Source: Lanius collurio
Lineage: Eukaryota > Chordata > Aves > Passeriformes > Laniidae
NCBI GenBank assembly: GCA_020086605.1
Contig: JACBWW010000050.1
Location: 3,159,516 to 3,223,515 of the forward strand
Direction: 5' to 3'
DNA length: 64,000 nucleotides
A program made the translations under genes and the position numbers. Positions 52,503-64,000 of the stretch are shown one piece after another. Every line of letters begins with the position of its first letter. Position 1 is the first letter of the stretch. The notes under the pieces are model-generated. The model saw nothing but the letters and a program-made list of their open reading frames with translations. It had not been told where the DNA came from and did not search any database.

Positions 52503-52589
52503 GTGAGTGCTGCCCAAAGAGTCTGTCAGCGTTGGTTTTAGCTAGGAGGGCACCAGCAAGGCGATTTCAGATGGGGGGAGCATGAAAAA

Positions 52590-52920
52590 AAAAAGAACTC
52601 AGAATTTGCATTCCTCAGAAGTCACCCTGGGAACGCCAGAGGCTCGCTTAATATTGATTCCTGCATTTTCTATCCTGTGGAAGCTATTTTTTCCTCATAA
52701 TCTCTGCCCTGTCTCCAGTGGTTGCCCCGAAACGTTCCAAATTCAGCCTGCCTCCAGCTTTGTAGCCTTGGCCCCGGCTGAGCTGGAAGAATTTACTGTG
52801 CTGCGGAAGTTGTGCTGCCATGGCAACTCAGGCACACGGAATTTTAATTGCGAGGCACAATATATGTTTATGAAGCTAATTAATAAAAATGCTAACAGGC
52901 TGTTTTTATTTTATTAGCAG
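52590..52920. promoter_or_regulatory. Candidate noncoding regulatory element with RFX palindrome
   Basis: This repeat-free segment follows the CpG-rich block. It includes GCTGCCATGGCAAC at 52814-52827, one mismatch from the RFX palindrome GTTGCCATGGCAAC. Soon after come 'gaattttaattgcg' and 'gctaattaataaaa', homeodomain-type TAATT cores in a dense AT stretch. The pattern resembles conserved vertebrate enhancers, but conservation cannot be seen from one sequence. Confidence 0.3.
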
Positions 52921-55900
52921 TGTCTTCTGGAATGCGCTTTTCACTCTTGGTTGCACAATAGGAGTTAAGTGAGGCAGGGAGGGTTAAAATTACTTATTTT
53001 ACTGTTTCCATCATGAATTTTGGGGTTGTGTTTGTTTCATTTTTTATTCAAAATCAGATCCGATGAAACATGGCTTTGTTCAGTGTTTAACCTCTGTGTG
53101 TCTGGTTGATTTGAGGTTTGGTGGCACATTTGTGAAAAGCTGTAAGAGCTATTTCATAGAATCATTTCATGCCCAAGCAGTAGAGCTTGTGCAGTCCTGC
53201 AGGTGCAGGTGCCTGGCTGAGAGGAGGAAGGGTAAGGAGAGATTACCTGAAGTTTTGTATTCTCCAAGGAAGCTTCCCTGACCCTCCAGCTCCTCCTGCC
53301 TCTCCAGTGCTGTGCAGATGTTTGCCAGGGGCTCAGCTGGGTGCTGGTGCTGTTGTGCCAGAGCCTCCCTGTGCTCCCCTCAGTGCCTGGAGCAGCACAG
53401 CCCTGTTTTCATGGAATAACAGGGAACTGGAGACACAGGGGTGTCGATAACTCAAAATGGAGGCATAATGCACTGTGCCTGATTTGTGCTGGAGGTGAAT
53501 TTTCTTGCTTCATCTTATTGACAATATAAGCCTAATGTATGGTTGTTATTGATTGGTTTGTTTGTTTTTTACTGTAAGCCATGCACTAATTCTGTCTTTT
53601 TTTGAGTAATAGTATTTGTTATGAAGTATTCTAGATTTTTATTTTGAAAAGAACTAACGAAAACCCAATTAAAATAGAGATTTTTTCATTTTGAATTGTA
53701 TGCAGCACTGACATAGTGATCTAGATGGGGTAAGTCTGTTCTGTTATTCCAGGTTTTCCTTGTTTCTCTCTGACCCTCAAGCATGAAGATTTTAATTCTG
53801 TAGCTGCCAGCAAAGTAAAATGTCATCTAAGTCATTACCATAATTTTCCCCATGTATGTCCAGTATATGAATTTAAATGCTAATGAGGGTAATTTTTTTA
53901 AAGTGCGTTGCCTTGTAAAGTTTCTTATAAAATTAACAAAACTGGACAATACTTTTGCATTTAAAGATGAGTGCTGTGATGCCAATTGACCCTTATACTG
54001 GGACAGGAAAGTTACCTACAATTCAATTCAGTCGTATTTCTATATTTTGTCATTTGCTACAGACTTTTTCAGGTGTTCATTAAATACTACCTCTGTTATA
54101 ATACATTGTGCATTTACTGTGCTGTCTAAATGATTTTATTGCTGTGTGATAGCTTTAAAATGGATGGGAAAACAAAAATACATTCTGCTCATTAAAGAGT
54201 TGTGTATCATGTTGGACTCCATTCGTTTTGATTAGGACTGAGCTGGTGCCATCTGTGCTGTCAGTGCTGTACATCTTTCACAGAAAAGATGAGAGATTGG
54301 AAATCCAATTCTCTGCTTGGTGTAGTGCCCTCTTACTTGGTGTGGTTTTGTACAAAATTGACTTGGCTGGACTCCATTTCTTTGTAGCTGAGGTTTTTAT
54401 TTTTGGCTTCAGTTACCTGACAGAGGAGTCTTTGGCCAAGTTTTGATCTTCTGTGCCTGACTGGTTACCATGTAAATTTATTTTTTTTTAAAGCTTCTAG
54501 TGGGTTGGTCTCAATGCATTTTCAAGATGAAGAAGTACCACGGTATGTTACTGCTGCACATAGAAATCTCATCTGTGCTAATACTGAAATACATTGAAAA
54601 CTGGTTAAGGGAGGAAAATGAAATAGTACTGGCTGCTAGAGATGCAGGTGACTTTGCTGAGTAGAGAGCTAAACTGGTATTATGGGGAGCACTGCATGAA
54701 GGCAGGAGGCCCTTAAATCTCCAAGAGATGTTAATGAGCTCCCAATCAAGCAAACCTCATCTCTAGGTTGATAACAGATGTCCATTCTGACATTGGTCAG
54801 ACAGAGTTCTTCATATATATATTTAATTTATTTATATACATATTTTATATATCGATATAGATTTATTTACCTATTGAAATGGTAGAAGTAAGCCCAGCAG
54901 GTGCACAGGTCATCTGGGAGAGTGTGTGTCACTGCTGCTGAGGAATGGTGCCAGCTCCTGCCCGAGCCCTTGCTCAGGGGAGCAGCCCCTGTGCCGTGTT
55001 CTTTCCAGTCCCTGCAGTTGCAGGGGCTCTTTAAACTTTGTCCTCCATGAAATATGAAGTGGCACAGGTCTGCTGCTTTTGGTGAAGGTGACAGGGAGTT
55101 CCTTGAGAGCTCCAGCTGCTCTGAGTTGGGGTGGCTGCAGTCCCGACCCCTGGCCTGCCCTGCTGACCCTTCCCACCTCCTCCGCTTTTCCACTGCCTCT
55201 GTAGCTCCTGTGAGCAGCCAGGAAGAGTCCCCAGGGAGCTGACCTGGATGGAAATGAATGCTCTGTTTTCCTCTGGGGTAGCTGTGGCCTAGATTAGCTC
55301 AGTGTATGATCAGATAAGTGCTGGTCCTGGCTTGGGGGAGTGTGTGGGATGCGTGGCCAAGGGGAGGGGCAGCAAAGCCATGGACAGTGCCATTGCCATG
55401 TGCTTTTTGCAGTGCTGGGATGCAGCATTTCAGAAGGGGATGGCTAATGAAGGCAGAGGTTAATTTGCCTTTGACTTGAAGTGATGCTCAGTATGTTTAA
55501 TTGTCTTAATTCCCAATAGGATTATGGTGGTTTTTTAGGGTTAAATCACCATTGCTTGGCCTCACAAAATTAGTTCTGAAGTATAAAACACAATTCTGTG
55601 AGTTACTGACTTTAGTTCTTGTGAGTGGCTCTGCAGGCTGGAGCTGCACACTTTTCCACAATGGCAATTTTATCCTTAGAAACTAAAAGATGACTTTCAT
55701 GTTGCAGACACTCTTGAAAAATTCCAGTAGTTCTGCTGACAAAAAAGTAACAACGGAACCCAGGCAGCATCTTCAGTGATTCAGTCATCCCTTGGTGCCT
55801 TCTCAAAAAACCCCTTAAAATGTGGATTTTAGACAACTCCTGGATGCAATTTTATTTTGACTGGCTGGAATAAATCCCTTTCTTGGCTCTTTGCTTTCTC

Positions 55901-58611
55901 TTTGAAGTGGTGTGTGGGAACCTCTGAGCAGCTTCCTGTGTTCCCAGCAGTCAGTAACTGCAGCCTGCTGGGAGGAGCTGCTCTTCTCCTCTCTCTGGGA
56001 GCAGCTGCAAAACAAACAGCAAGCCTGAGGAACCATGAAGAACTACTCACCTGCAAATTAACAGTTAAACACTTAAGGGGCTGGGCTGTTGGTTTGAGGG
56101 TTTGGTGGGTTTTTTTGCAAACTTCCCAAAAAGACATTTGTTCTGTCAAAACACAGCTCTGCAATATCAAAGACTGTTCCTAGGTTATCCACTGGAAAAC
56201 AGGTGGGAAAAGTACCTTTGCTTTGCACTTCAGTGATAGAAATGCCCTTTGGTCTGTATTTCAGTGTACTTTGAATGTAGTATTTTTGTGTCAGTAGTCA
56301 CTTTGGTATTATTTTGTGGAGACAGAGACTCCTGCCAACTCTAAGCACCTGGTTTGCTGCTTCACCCTGCGATGGGCAGTGTCAGTGGTGAGTGATGGTA
56401 GTTCTTGAGCATTTTTTCCATGTTTTTCTTCCTCAGAAACCTCCAGAGGTTTCCCAGCACTGTTTATTTCTGTCTTGCAAGGTTCCTCCTATCATCCTGT
56501 CAATTATTGATGAGGTCTGCTCTTGGAGCATTTATTTGTTATAAAGAATTTCAAAGACAAATAAAAGACCCCTCTGGAAATTTAATGTATTGCCCTTTTG
56601 CAGTGTGTTACATTGCTTTCTTGGAACTGTGCACTGGGAAGAACAATCCAAAGCAAAAGCTGGTTTTTTTGAAGTTTTATGCATTATGTGTATTTCTTTT
56701 TCTATGAAGCTACAATATGTGACATATTTTGCATGACTAAGAATTATGGGAATTACATGATTTGCAAATGGAATAACAAATACTTTGAAGTTAGTAATTT
56801 ATCAGTATTTTGGTTGTATGTGTTAAAGGACATACAAGCCAAAGATCAGATGGATTGTTTGATTATATGATGGGCCTGAGAATTCGAGGCAGTTGGTGCT
56901 CTGAGTTGGATTTAACTCTTCATAGCCCAGCCTAAAATGTGCTTTGTGGAGGAAGGGATTATCTTTAGGTCAGCTGGGAAACAAGCAGAGGTGAAGTCTC
57001 CTGGACATGGTGAAACTGCACTTCAGAGTGTGTTAGCAGAGCTCCATCTTCTCTATACTGACTTCTAAGTTATCTTTCAGGGGAAATTAGGAGTTCTTAT
57101 CTTTCTGCCCACCACTTTGATTTGTGAGGAGCTCTTTGAACACTAGAGTATGTGAAGTAATATAAGGCAGTTTAAAAATTACATTCATTGTATATTAGAT
57201 ATGAAAAATCCCTGGAGTTTTAAACCTGGAACCGTACCTCCCTTTCCCCCACCCCTTTTTTTTTTTCTAATTTCCATATCACTTTAATATCACATTTTTT
57301 GATATGTAACTGGCACTGCTGCTCAGATTGAGCAGAACTTTTAAGTCATTTTTCTACTACCTACCTTGAAACAGCAAATTTAGCTTCAGGAAAACTATAG
57401 GGAGAATTTTTAAATCTATCTTGAGACTGAACTTCTATATTTTGTCTTTTTTCCTATCCCACAAAGCAAAGCTGAAGTAAAAATAACAAGCTATGAACTT
57501 AAATATTGTTAACTGCTGATTGAGCCACTGTGGCACTGCATTGGGTTTTAGGACCACCAATGTGCAGGGAGATTTAATGGGGTTAAAAAACTTAGATAAA
57601 AGCCTTTTCAATTCTAAAACTAAAATTATCTGTTAAATTTATAGCTCCCTGCCTTACACTGAGACATACATAGTAATTTATTTATTTAAATTTTCATTAT
57701 GAATAGAATATCCCAGTTTTCTGTTAGATTTGTGAGAAAATGCACATCAAGGCAAACACTTTTGGAATCTTTGGTGGTAAAATATTTCCTGATTAGAAGA
57801 AAACTAGGGTAAATGGGCACTGTCATGTAGGAGAGCTGAAGGCTGAGACTCTCCAGGTGTTTCCTGGACACACATTTTTTGGTTTTCCTATAAATAGAAA
57901 CCTGTGTTTATGCTCACTGATGCTTTGCAGAAAAAGCTGCAGGTACTTTATGGAAAACTTCATACAATTTTGTGTTTAGACTCAGATCTGGTTTTATCTA
58001 GTTTTGATGTTTTCCATCTTTTGTGTTCTATCTTAGTAAGACATTTATATAATGGGACATTAATCTTTTCCCTCTGCTTAATCTCTCTGTGAAAAGCTGT
58101 AACCTACTTTCTGTAACAGTAAATTTATTCTTCTTTCTTGGTCTCGAGAAGGTGAAACTGCTGTTGAGACTCAGCACTGCTGATGGCCTGATCAACGTTT
58201 GTTCTGTCTGTTAGGATAATGAGTCTGGGTTTTGTAGGAACAAAGCCATTTAGATGGATCATTAGACAAGATGCACCTGCCTTTTGGGTCACAGTTATAA
58301 AACAGTTTGGGGAAGTTTACAATGCCAAAAAGCACCTTAAAGGCCTTCACCATAATGCTCTCCCATAGTAATTAGCATATCCAAAAAGAAATGTGCTGAT
58401 TTTGTCTGATTTCTTCCTAAGCAGGGGGCTGTTGGTGACCCACTAAGCTGGCAGTGCCCTTCAGAGCGTGCCCTGTGCCCGTGTGGCTGTGTGCCCTCGG
58501 AGCTTGCTGGGGTGTGGGAGCCTCTGTGCTCTGCTGAGGGCACCACACAGCAGTTGGGAGAGGAGTGAGGGGGGTGCATTGTTTCTCTGAACTTGTAGAA
58601 TAAAATGAAAT
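52921..58611 (+). other. RABGAP1L: RABGAP1L intron: no gene found
   Basis: About 5.7 kb of intron with an AT-only tract at roughly 54813-54862 (TATATATATTTAATTTATTTATATA-like units). I recognised no exon, RNA gene or clear repeat in the rest. Open frames are below 115 codons and have no domain. Confidence 0.6.
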
Positions 58612-58745
58612 TAAAGTGGTTTGGTTAGAAAGGACCTGCAACAATCCAGTCCAATGAAATAGTTCAGGGCTGACCAAAAGTTAAGGCTTGTTATCAGGGG
58701 TGTTGTTCAAATGCTCTTTACACCCTGAAAAGCTTCGGGTACATC
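58612..58745 (-). repeat. Diverged CR1-like 3' fragment
   Basis: The plus strand reads 'aaagtggtttggttagaaag', 'gacctgcaacaatccagtcc', then 'gctgaccaaaagttaaggct' and 'ggggtgttgttcaaatgctc'. The order resembles the antisense end of an older CR1 subfamily. It is more diverged than the other copies. Confidence 0.6.
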
Positions 58746-59384
58746 CTCTGTGGGGCAGCAGAAGGAGATCCCAATCACAATGGGATCTGCAGCTCCAAAG
58801 CTCAGGTTTTGTTACAATGATGTAGTGGGATAGCTGTGTTGCAGTCCTTATGAAGACTTAATACAATTTTTTGGCATTTCAAATTTTCTTTTTCGCTGTT
58901 TCTTACACATGGACTAAAGTTTCAGCAACTGCCAGCAGCCCATGCAGCCAGTGTTAAATATGAGACCCCTTGAGTGAGGAGAGATTTCAGGTTTCTTCCT
59001 GCACTGAGCTGAGCTGCTTGGCAGGTTTTTCCTTCTGACCTGCAGTGAAAGCATTTCCAAGATGCTGTTTGGCCACTCTGCCACAGTCTATGACAGGAGA
59101 GTCCCAATCTCACAAATTTGGTGCATGGGGTTGTTTGTATTTTAATTCAGATGCAGTTCATATTTTAAGGAAAGGATGTCAGCTCTCCTGCTTGGTTTTT
59201 TTTTTTTTTATTGTTTGCATATGTCAGCAATAACAATAACTTCTGTAAGGTAATTTTCTCCTTTACCATTGGGAACAGAATGTATTTAGGTATCATGTGA
59301 TGCTCTTTGGGACTTACTTAATCCTTTGGCCACGCTATGTGCTTCTTGAAAATGGTGATATACACACTCTTGCAAACCTATCCT

Positions 59385-59520
59385 GGGATAAAACCTGGTT
59401 TGGAAGGCACTGTCGAGGATCATTGAGTCCTAACCCTCAAGCTCTGGTTGGGACCTTCCACTAGAAGGGGCATCATGGCACTGACTGACCTCACTGTGTG
59501 GCATTCACCTTGAAAACAGT
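59385..59520 (-). repeat. Diverged CR1-like 3' fragment
   Basis: 'aacctggtttggaaggcac' and 'gatcattgagtcctaaccct' on the plus strand match the antisense of the CR1 end (normally 'ggactcgatgatc...'). Similarity fades after about 100 bp, so the right limit is uncertain. Confidence 0.6.
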
Positions 59521-62500
59521 ATTAAATAATAAACCAGAACACAATAAATTGCTTTTTATGTCCATGGTTGAACTTTTCATATGTTCTAAACCTTGTGTGG
59601 GTCTCATTTTTACAAGCCAAGTGACCCAAAGTAATATAGTCTGTTAGTCTGTAAATGCACAGATACCAAAAGGCTACTCACTTTTCTAGAAAAAACAGCC
59701 TCTGAAAATAGAAAAAATATAAACTGCATGCAACTCAAAATACTGCTCACATGGAAATGTGCTTGTTACGTATAAATGGATAGAAATGCATAAATGAATG
59801 TGGGATGTTGCAGAAATGTGGGTTCAGAGGTAGTAGAAAGTGGTCTTTATTTGTAATTTTCCCTGACTCATGTTTGTACACTCCTAAGTGGCTCTTGCAG
59901 TTGATATTTCCTTCACTCTGAGAGGTAGCAGTTGTCCCTGGTGGTAGAAGTGGCAAATTCTCAATTAAAGCCCTCTAAGGGAAGTGCAAGAGAGCAAAGG
60001 TCACACAGATGAGGAATTTATGCATTGGAACCAAATGAGATCTTAGAGAGTCAATTAAGAGACACGCAGGGGGGGTGTAATGCAGGGACAGCAGTGCTTG
60101 TTGGGACAGTGATGGAAGCATGGCCCCGTGGTGGGAATCTGTGTCCAGTCAGGAATATCTGTGAGCATCTGGATCAGAGACTACTGCAGTGCACACAAGG
60201 CTTTCTTCAACAGTTCTCTCTAGCTGTGATAATTAAGTACAAGAAGTAAGCAGCAGTGTCCAAAAAAGTCAATATCCACTTAAATAACTACAAAGATAAG
60301 CAACTTTAAGAAGTTTAAATTTTAATCTCCATCAGTATATTGCAGGATTTGAAGAATTCTTGAACCAGTAGGATTGCTTTAATAGTCTGGTATATGTAAT
60401 ACTCAAAAAGTAAAAGCCTTTTTTACCTCTCTAGCTGTATCTAGATTTTATGAAGTTCTGTAGCTTGCATAGTGTAAAGCCAAAACTGATTGTCATGGAT
60501 TTAAATGAAGATGTTTGATTTATTCCTTTATGAATCAATGAGAACTAAATACAGTCTATCTGGTACTTTCATCTCCCATCCTTCATCTTGTTTTATTTCT
60601 TCATGATCCTCTCCATTTCACCACCTCTTCTTGTCTTCATTTCTACCCCTTTCTCTTTAATTCTGTTTCCCTCTCCTGCCTTAGCTTTTTCTCTGTCCTG
60701 TATTTCAGTCCCTGCTTGCTGCTCGTTGCCCACTGACTCAGTGAGAGTCCAACAGAACTTTTTTCCCCTTTGCTGTTGACCATAATCACATTTGTGAAGC
60801 CCTTGAGGTGATTTAACCACGGATTGAAGCCTCTCCCTCACTTCAGGCAAATACAGCACACAGCAGCAGCATTTCATGAGAAGTATTTTGTCCAGAGATC
60901 CAGGAGGGAAAAAAAGAGGAGGAGGGGAAACAAGATGAAGGTTTCCCAGCTCAACAAATCAGCCCTCAGTGGAAGCTCCTCTCTGCCCAGCTCGGAGGAT
61001 GTGTTTGCAGAGAGCAGCTGCCTTGGTGCCTCTGATTTATGGGGAGTCATTCACGGTGGCACTTTGGAGAAACCTCAGGAGTTTCAGGTTTCCTTGCAGC
61101 CAGCCCTGCTGAGCCGTGGAGGAGGTCCCCTTTGTGCCTTTCTGGTTTCCTGGCATTCCTGATTGCAGGATGCTCTTTTTGTTGCTGCTTCTGCCAGTGA
61201 CATCTGAGGTGTTCCTGGAGGTGAGAAGGAGATGGTGATGTGGAAGTTGCTAAGTCAGTTTAATTTCCTCGAGGTTTTTTCCATGTGAGTTTTGGAAGTC
61301 TTTCCAGCACAGCCTGGTGCCTGAGAATTAACTGGTGGTGGATACAACCTTGTTTGACAAACGGGGAAGGGATTTCTTTCTGCTAAATGTAAATACAATA
61401 AACAAAACCCCCAAATCATAAAATTGCATTTAATTGGTGGTGACCCTTGAAAAGTATTGCAGGAAAATACGCTTCCATCCAGCTATGGGGCTTTTCTTGG
61501 GTGGTAAACGTAGTAAGTAAGTGAAGTAAATTTAGCTTTACTTAAAAAGTCCATGGTTGCTGGCTTTTAATGTAGACTTGAACATCCTGAGTTACATAAA
61601 TGAGCCATGTTACAACTGCAAACACAAGGAAGGTGCTTCTGTGGAATTAAAAACAAGCACTGTCGCATTGTATTTTTTCAGAAATATCCTTTACATGAAG
61701 GGATTAGTATTTTTTTTGTAGTTTGTTTTCATTTTATCATTATAACTTTGCTTTACTCTTCCTTGCCTGGAAGGGTTTATACTGAAATGAGTTAATTGCA
61801 TCTTGTGATGATGAAAGCAGCTGGTTTTATATATCTCATGGTTATTTCTTGTTTCTTATAGGATGGGAAAATCATGGATTTTTCCCTTTTGTATTGCTCA
61901 TTGGCAGAAATGTCAGAGGTGCCAAGGAAGCAGTGTTGGTTCACCTAAAATTAGCATATTTAAACAGATTAACTTTTTTTGTCATGGAGAGTGTTTGCAC
62001 AGACATCAACAGAAATTTTGTTCATTTCTTATTTTGAAAATGAAGGGAATTGGTAAGAGATTATTGTGAAGTAACAGGATCATGTGTATACCCAGATAAC
62101 CTCCTCATTACAGTCAGAATAATTGGAATAATTAAACTTAATCATTAAATGAGAGATGGGCATAGGGTTCCTTGATTTCTGACAAGCAGAGAGAACTGCT
62201 GCAGACTCCCTGAAATCTACTTTTTCCTATACAGTATCTGTATGAGGTGCTTAAGAAATGGTCAAATACACTAAAAAGCAGTAAATAGAAGACTGAAATT
62301 TATGTTTGGATTATTTTTGTGTACTGTGCTGTCTTTTCACTGTCTGGCCTTCATGGTTATGACCCATCTGTGACCAGATAAATACTCTCTGCTGTCCGTG
62401 CTGTATTGATCTGAATCCGAGGGGGCAACCAAAGGTGAATTCCAGTCTCCCAACAATAGGAATAAACTGGATCACTGTACAAAAGTAGAGTTTCTTGTGG

Positions 62501-62737
62501 TGGCTCACACGTTGCCCCCACAGGTCCCAGTGCCACTCGGGGGTGGCAGCAGGACCCTCCCTTGTGCTGTGTGTGCAGCTCTCTGGGCAGTGGGGCTTTG
62601 GGAAGCCGGGTGCAGAACTCGCTGCAGCCTGAGCATGCTGGTGTGCCTGGGAGTGGGAGACACAGGAGGAGCTGCTGGGCACCTCTAGAAACTCCAGCAA
62701 GAGTCCAGCAAGGGCCAGTGAGGATTTGAAGGTACTG
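59521..62737 (+). other. RABGAP1L: RABGAP1L intron: no gene found
   Basis: About 3.2 kb of intron before the split CR1 copy. It has a C/T-rich stretch near 60595-60715 (CTCTCC and TTTCTC units). No exon, RNA gene or mobile element was recognised. The next RABGAP1L exon is still not reached. Confidence 0.6.
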
Positions 62738-62849
62738 GAACATCTTTCCTGTCAGGGAAGCTGGGACTGTTCAGCCTGGAGCAGAAGAGGCTCAAGGGGA
62801 TCTCATCAGTGTGTGTACATACCTGGAGGGAGGTTGGAAATGTTATAAA
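62738..62849 (+). repeat. CR1 LINE fragment, left part of a copy split by an LTR
   Basis: 'tttcctgtcagggaagctgg', 'gactgttcagcctggagcag', 'aagaggctcaaggggatctc' and 'acatacctggagggaggttg' form the CR1 region upstream of the 3' UTR, in sense orientation. It breaks at 62849 and resumes at 63649 with the next CR1 block, so the two pieces are one insertion. Confidence 0.85.
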
Positions 62850-63648
62850 TGAAATGTCAATTAAATCGAATTAATAATTTGCGTGAGCCAAATTATTAAT
62901 ATAAAAACAAACAGAATTTATTTTAATCCAATTGACAATCTTAATAAGCCACTATAAAGGAAAGCAGGGCCAAGCCCAGGTTCTTGACTCTGGGTGACAC
63001 ATACACAGCTCTGACCACCAGCAGTTCAGAGAGGTAAGTGCACACCTTTGAGGTGTTTGAGTCTGGTTTTTATACTGTTTTTCTTGCTTCTGGCTAGGAA
63101 ATCCTTTGTCCTTTTCATTTTTGATGGTCCTCTGGTGCAGTGATCAGGGATCCATTTAGATGTTGATGTGTCCAAGGATTCTCTTTGTATTTCGGTTGAT
63201 GTTTTCCAGTAACTCATCTTAGCGTTTCTGGTAAAGGACCTGTTCAGATGATGATTTTTCCGAGAAATCCTTATATGATTAGAATGAAGTGTCTTAAGCA
63301 AGAGGTCCACTCATCAGCAGTGTCCAGGGAGTAACAGATCCTATCTCTTACTCCTTTCAGATGGAAAGGATTCCCTAGCTGGGTAGGATGAACTCATAGT
63401 AAGTTGATGGGTCAGATGGATATCTGACTGAGGTCATTTCTCCTCTGGGTTTGCCTTTACTTCTTATGCTAATTTACACCTTCTTTGAGCAAGATGCCAG
63501 GAAACATGCCAAGGTGTACTTTAAACACAACATATTTGAACATATATACAAGTTACAATCTGCTATATTTCACATTCTATATTTCACATTCATAACTTAT
63601 TTTGATATACAACTTTAATTCCTTATGAATTTGGACTTATCTATAACA
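62850..63648 (-). mobile_element. Solo LTR inserted into a CR1 copy
   Basis: A 799-bp element with TG at its left end (62850-62851) and CA at its right end (63647-63648). The 4-bp sequence TAAA on both sides (62846-62849 and 63649-63652) is a possible target-site duplication. On the minus strand it shows a TATA box (TATAAAAA at 63074-63067) and, about 145 bases later, AATAAA (62922-62917). This is the U3-R-U5 layout of a retroviral LTR read right to left. There is no internal viral coding sequence, so it is a solo LTR left by recombination. The length and duplication size suggest a class I-like endogenous retrovirus, but the family is not identified. Confidence 0.7.
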
Positions 63649-63915
63649 TAAAGAAGCCAGAGCTCTCCTCAGTGGTGCCCAGCCAGAGGCACACAGGCTG
63701 TGGGCACACAGGAGGCCCCATCAGAAGTTACAGAGAAACTCCTTCACTGTGAGGGGGAGCCAGGACAGGCTGCCCAGGGGGATCGTGGAGTCCTCACCAT
63801 CAGAGACATTCAAAAGCTGCTTGGACGTGGTTCAGGACAACAAGCCCTGCCCTGCCAAGGCAGGCTGGACCAAATGACCTCCAGAGGTCCCTTCCCAGTC
63901 AAAGATTCGTGATTC
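63649..63915 (+). repeat. CR1 LINE 3' end, right part of the split copy
   Basis: It continues the CR1 copy from 62849 with 'gctctcctcagtggtgccca', 'actccttcactgtgaggggg', 'aggacaggctgcccaggggg', 'agacattcaaaagctgcttg', 'aatgacctccagaggtccct' and the terminal 'aaagattcgtgattctt'. The order matches the canonical CR1 3' end. The 80-odd bases after it, to the window edge, hold nothing recognisable. Confidence 0.93.
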
Positions 63916-64000
63916 TTGTCCTTCCAGTATTTTTCTTCATTACTTCATCCAAAGTTGCATTAAAGGCTTCTAGCAATAAGCTCGGATACTGACAGCCCAT

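Noticed and set aside
53153..53170. 'tttcatagaatcatttcat' as a CR1 3' terminus
   Set aside because: The following bases do not continue into the CR1 'tttgggttggaaagg' block, so it is probably a chance match.

Overview
This is a vertebrate nuclear genomic window, almost certainly from a bird and probably a songbird. It is mostly AT-rich intron. The repeats are chicken-repeat-1 (CR1) retrotransposon 3' ends plus solo LTRs with the look of avian endogenous retroviruses. I see no SINE of mammalian type, no bacterial genes and no CRISPR array.

The window lies inside one large plus-strand gene, RABGAP1L (Rab GTPase-activating protein 1-like). Two consecutive coding exons are visible, at 1281-1374 and 5782-5932. 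They encode the acidic linker and the start of the TBC (Rab-GAP) domain. They join in frame across a tryptophan codon split by a 4.4 kb intron. Everything from 5933 to the right edge is one intron of at least 58 kb. The exon carrying the TBC catalytic arginine is not in the window.

Inside that intron, on the same strand, sits a complete intronless GPCR gene at 22802-23887 (361 codons), identified as GPR52. A CpG-rich block at about 20641-20930 lies 1.9 kb upstream and ends in a good splice donor. A long pyrimidine tract with an AG acceptor (22608-22609) precedes the CDS. Together they suggest a GPR52 transcript with a spliced 5' leader. That leader would contain four upstream ATGs. A 3' UTR of about 1.6 kb ends at a canonical AATAAA (25494-25499).

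A second CpG-rich segment, at 52210-52502, carries a short in-frame ATG-initiated coding stretch that ends at a perfect GAG|gtgagt donor in the phase the next RABGAP1L exon needs. It could be an alternative first exon of a short, C-terminal RABGAP1L isoform. It adjoins a 350-bp non-repetitive segment with an RFX-type palindrome and homeodomain-type sites.

Repeats: about fourteen CR1 fragments on both strands; three LTR candidates (35.55-36.2 kb, 38.74-39.29 kb, and 62850-63648, the last inserted into a CR1 copy); a GTCT microsatellite; a GGGAAGG-type minisatellite; AT-rich tracts; and one 57-bp duplication across a single N that is probably an assembly artefact. No tRNA, rRNA or recognisable microRNA gene was found. 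I found no convincing wholly new system. The most interesting points are the nested GPR52 locus, the possible alternative RABGAP1L first exon, the RFX-site clusters and the LTR-in-CR1 nesting.
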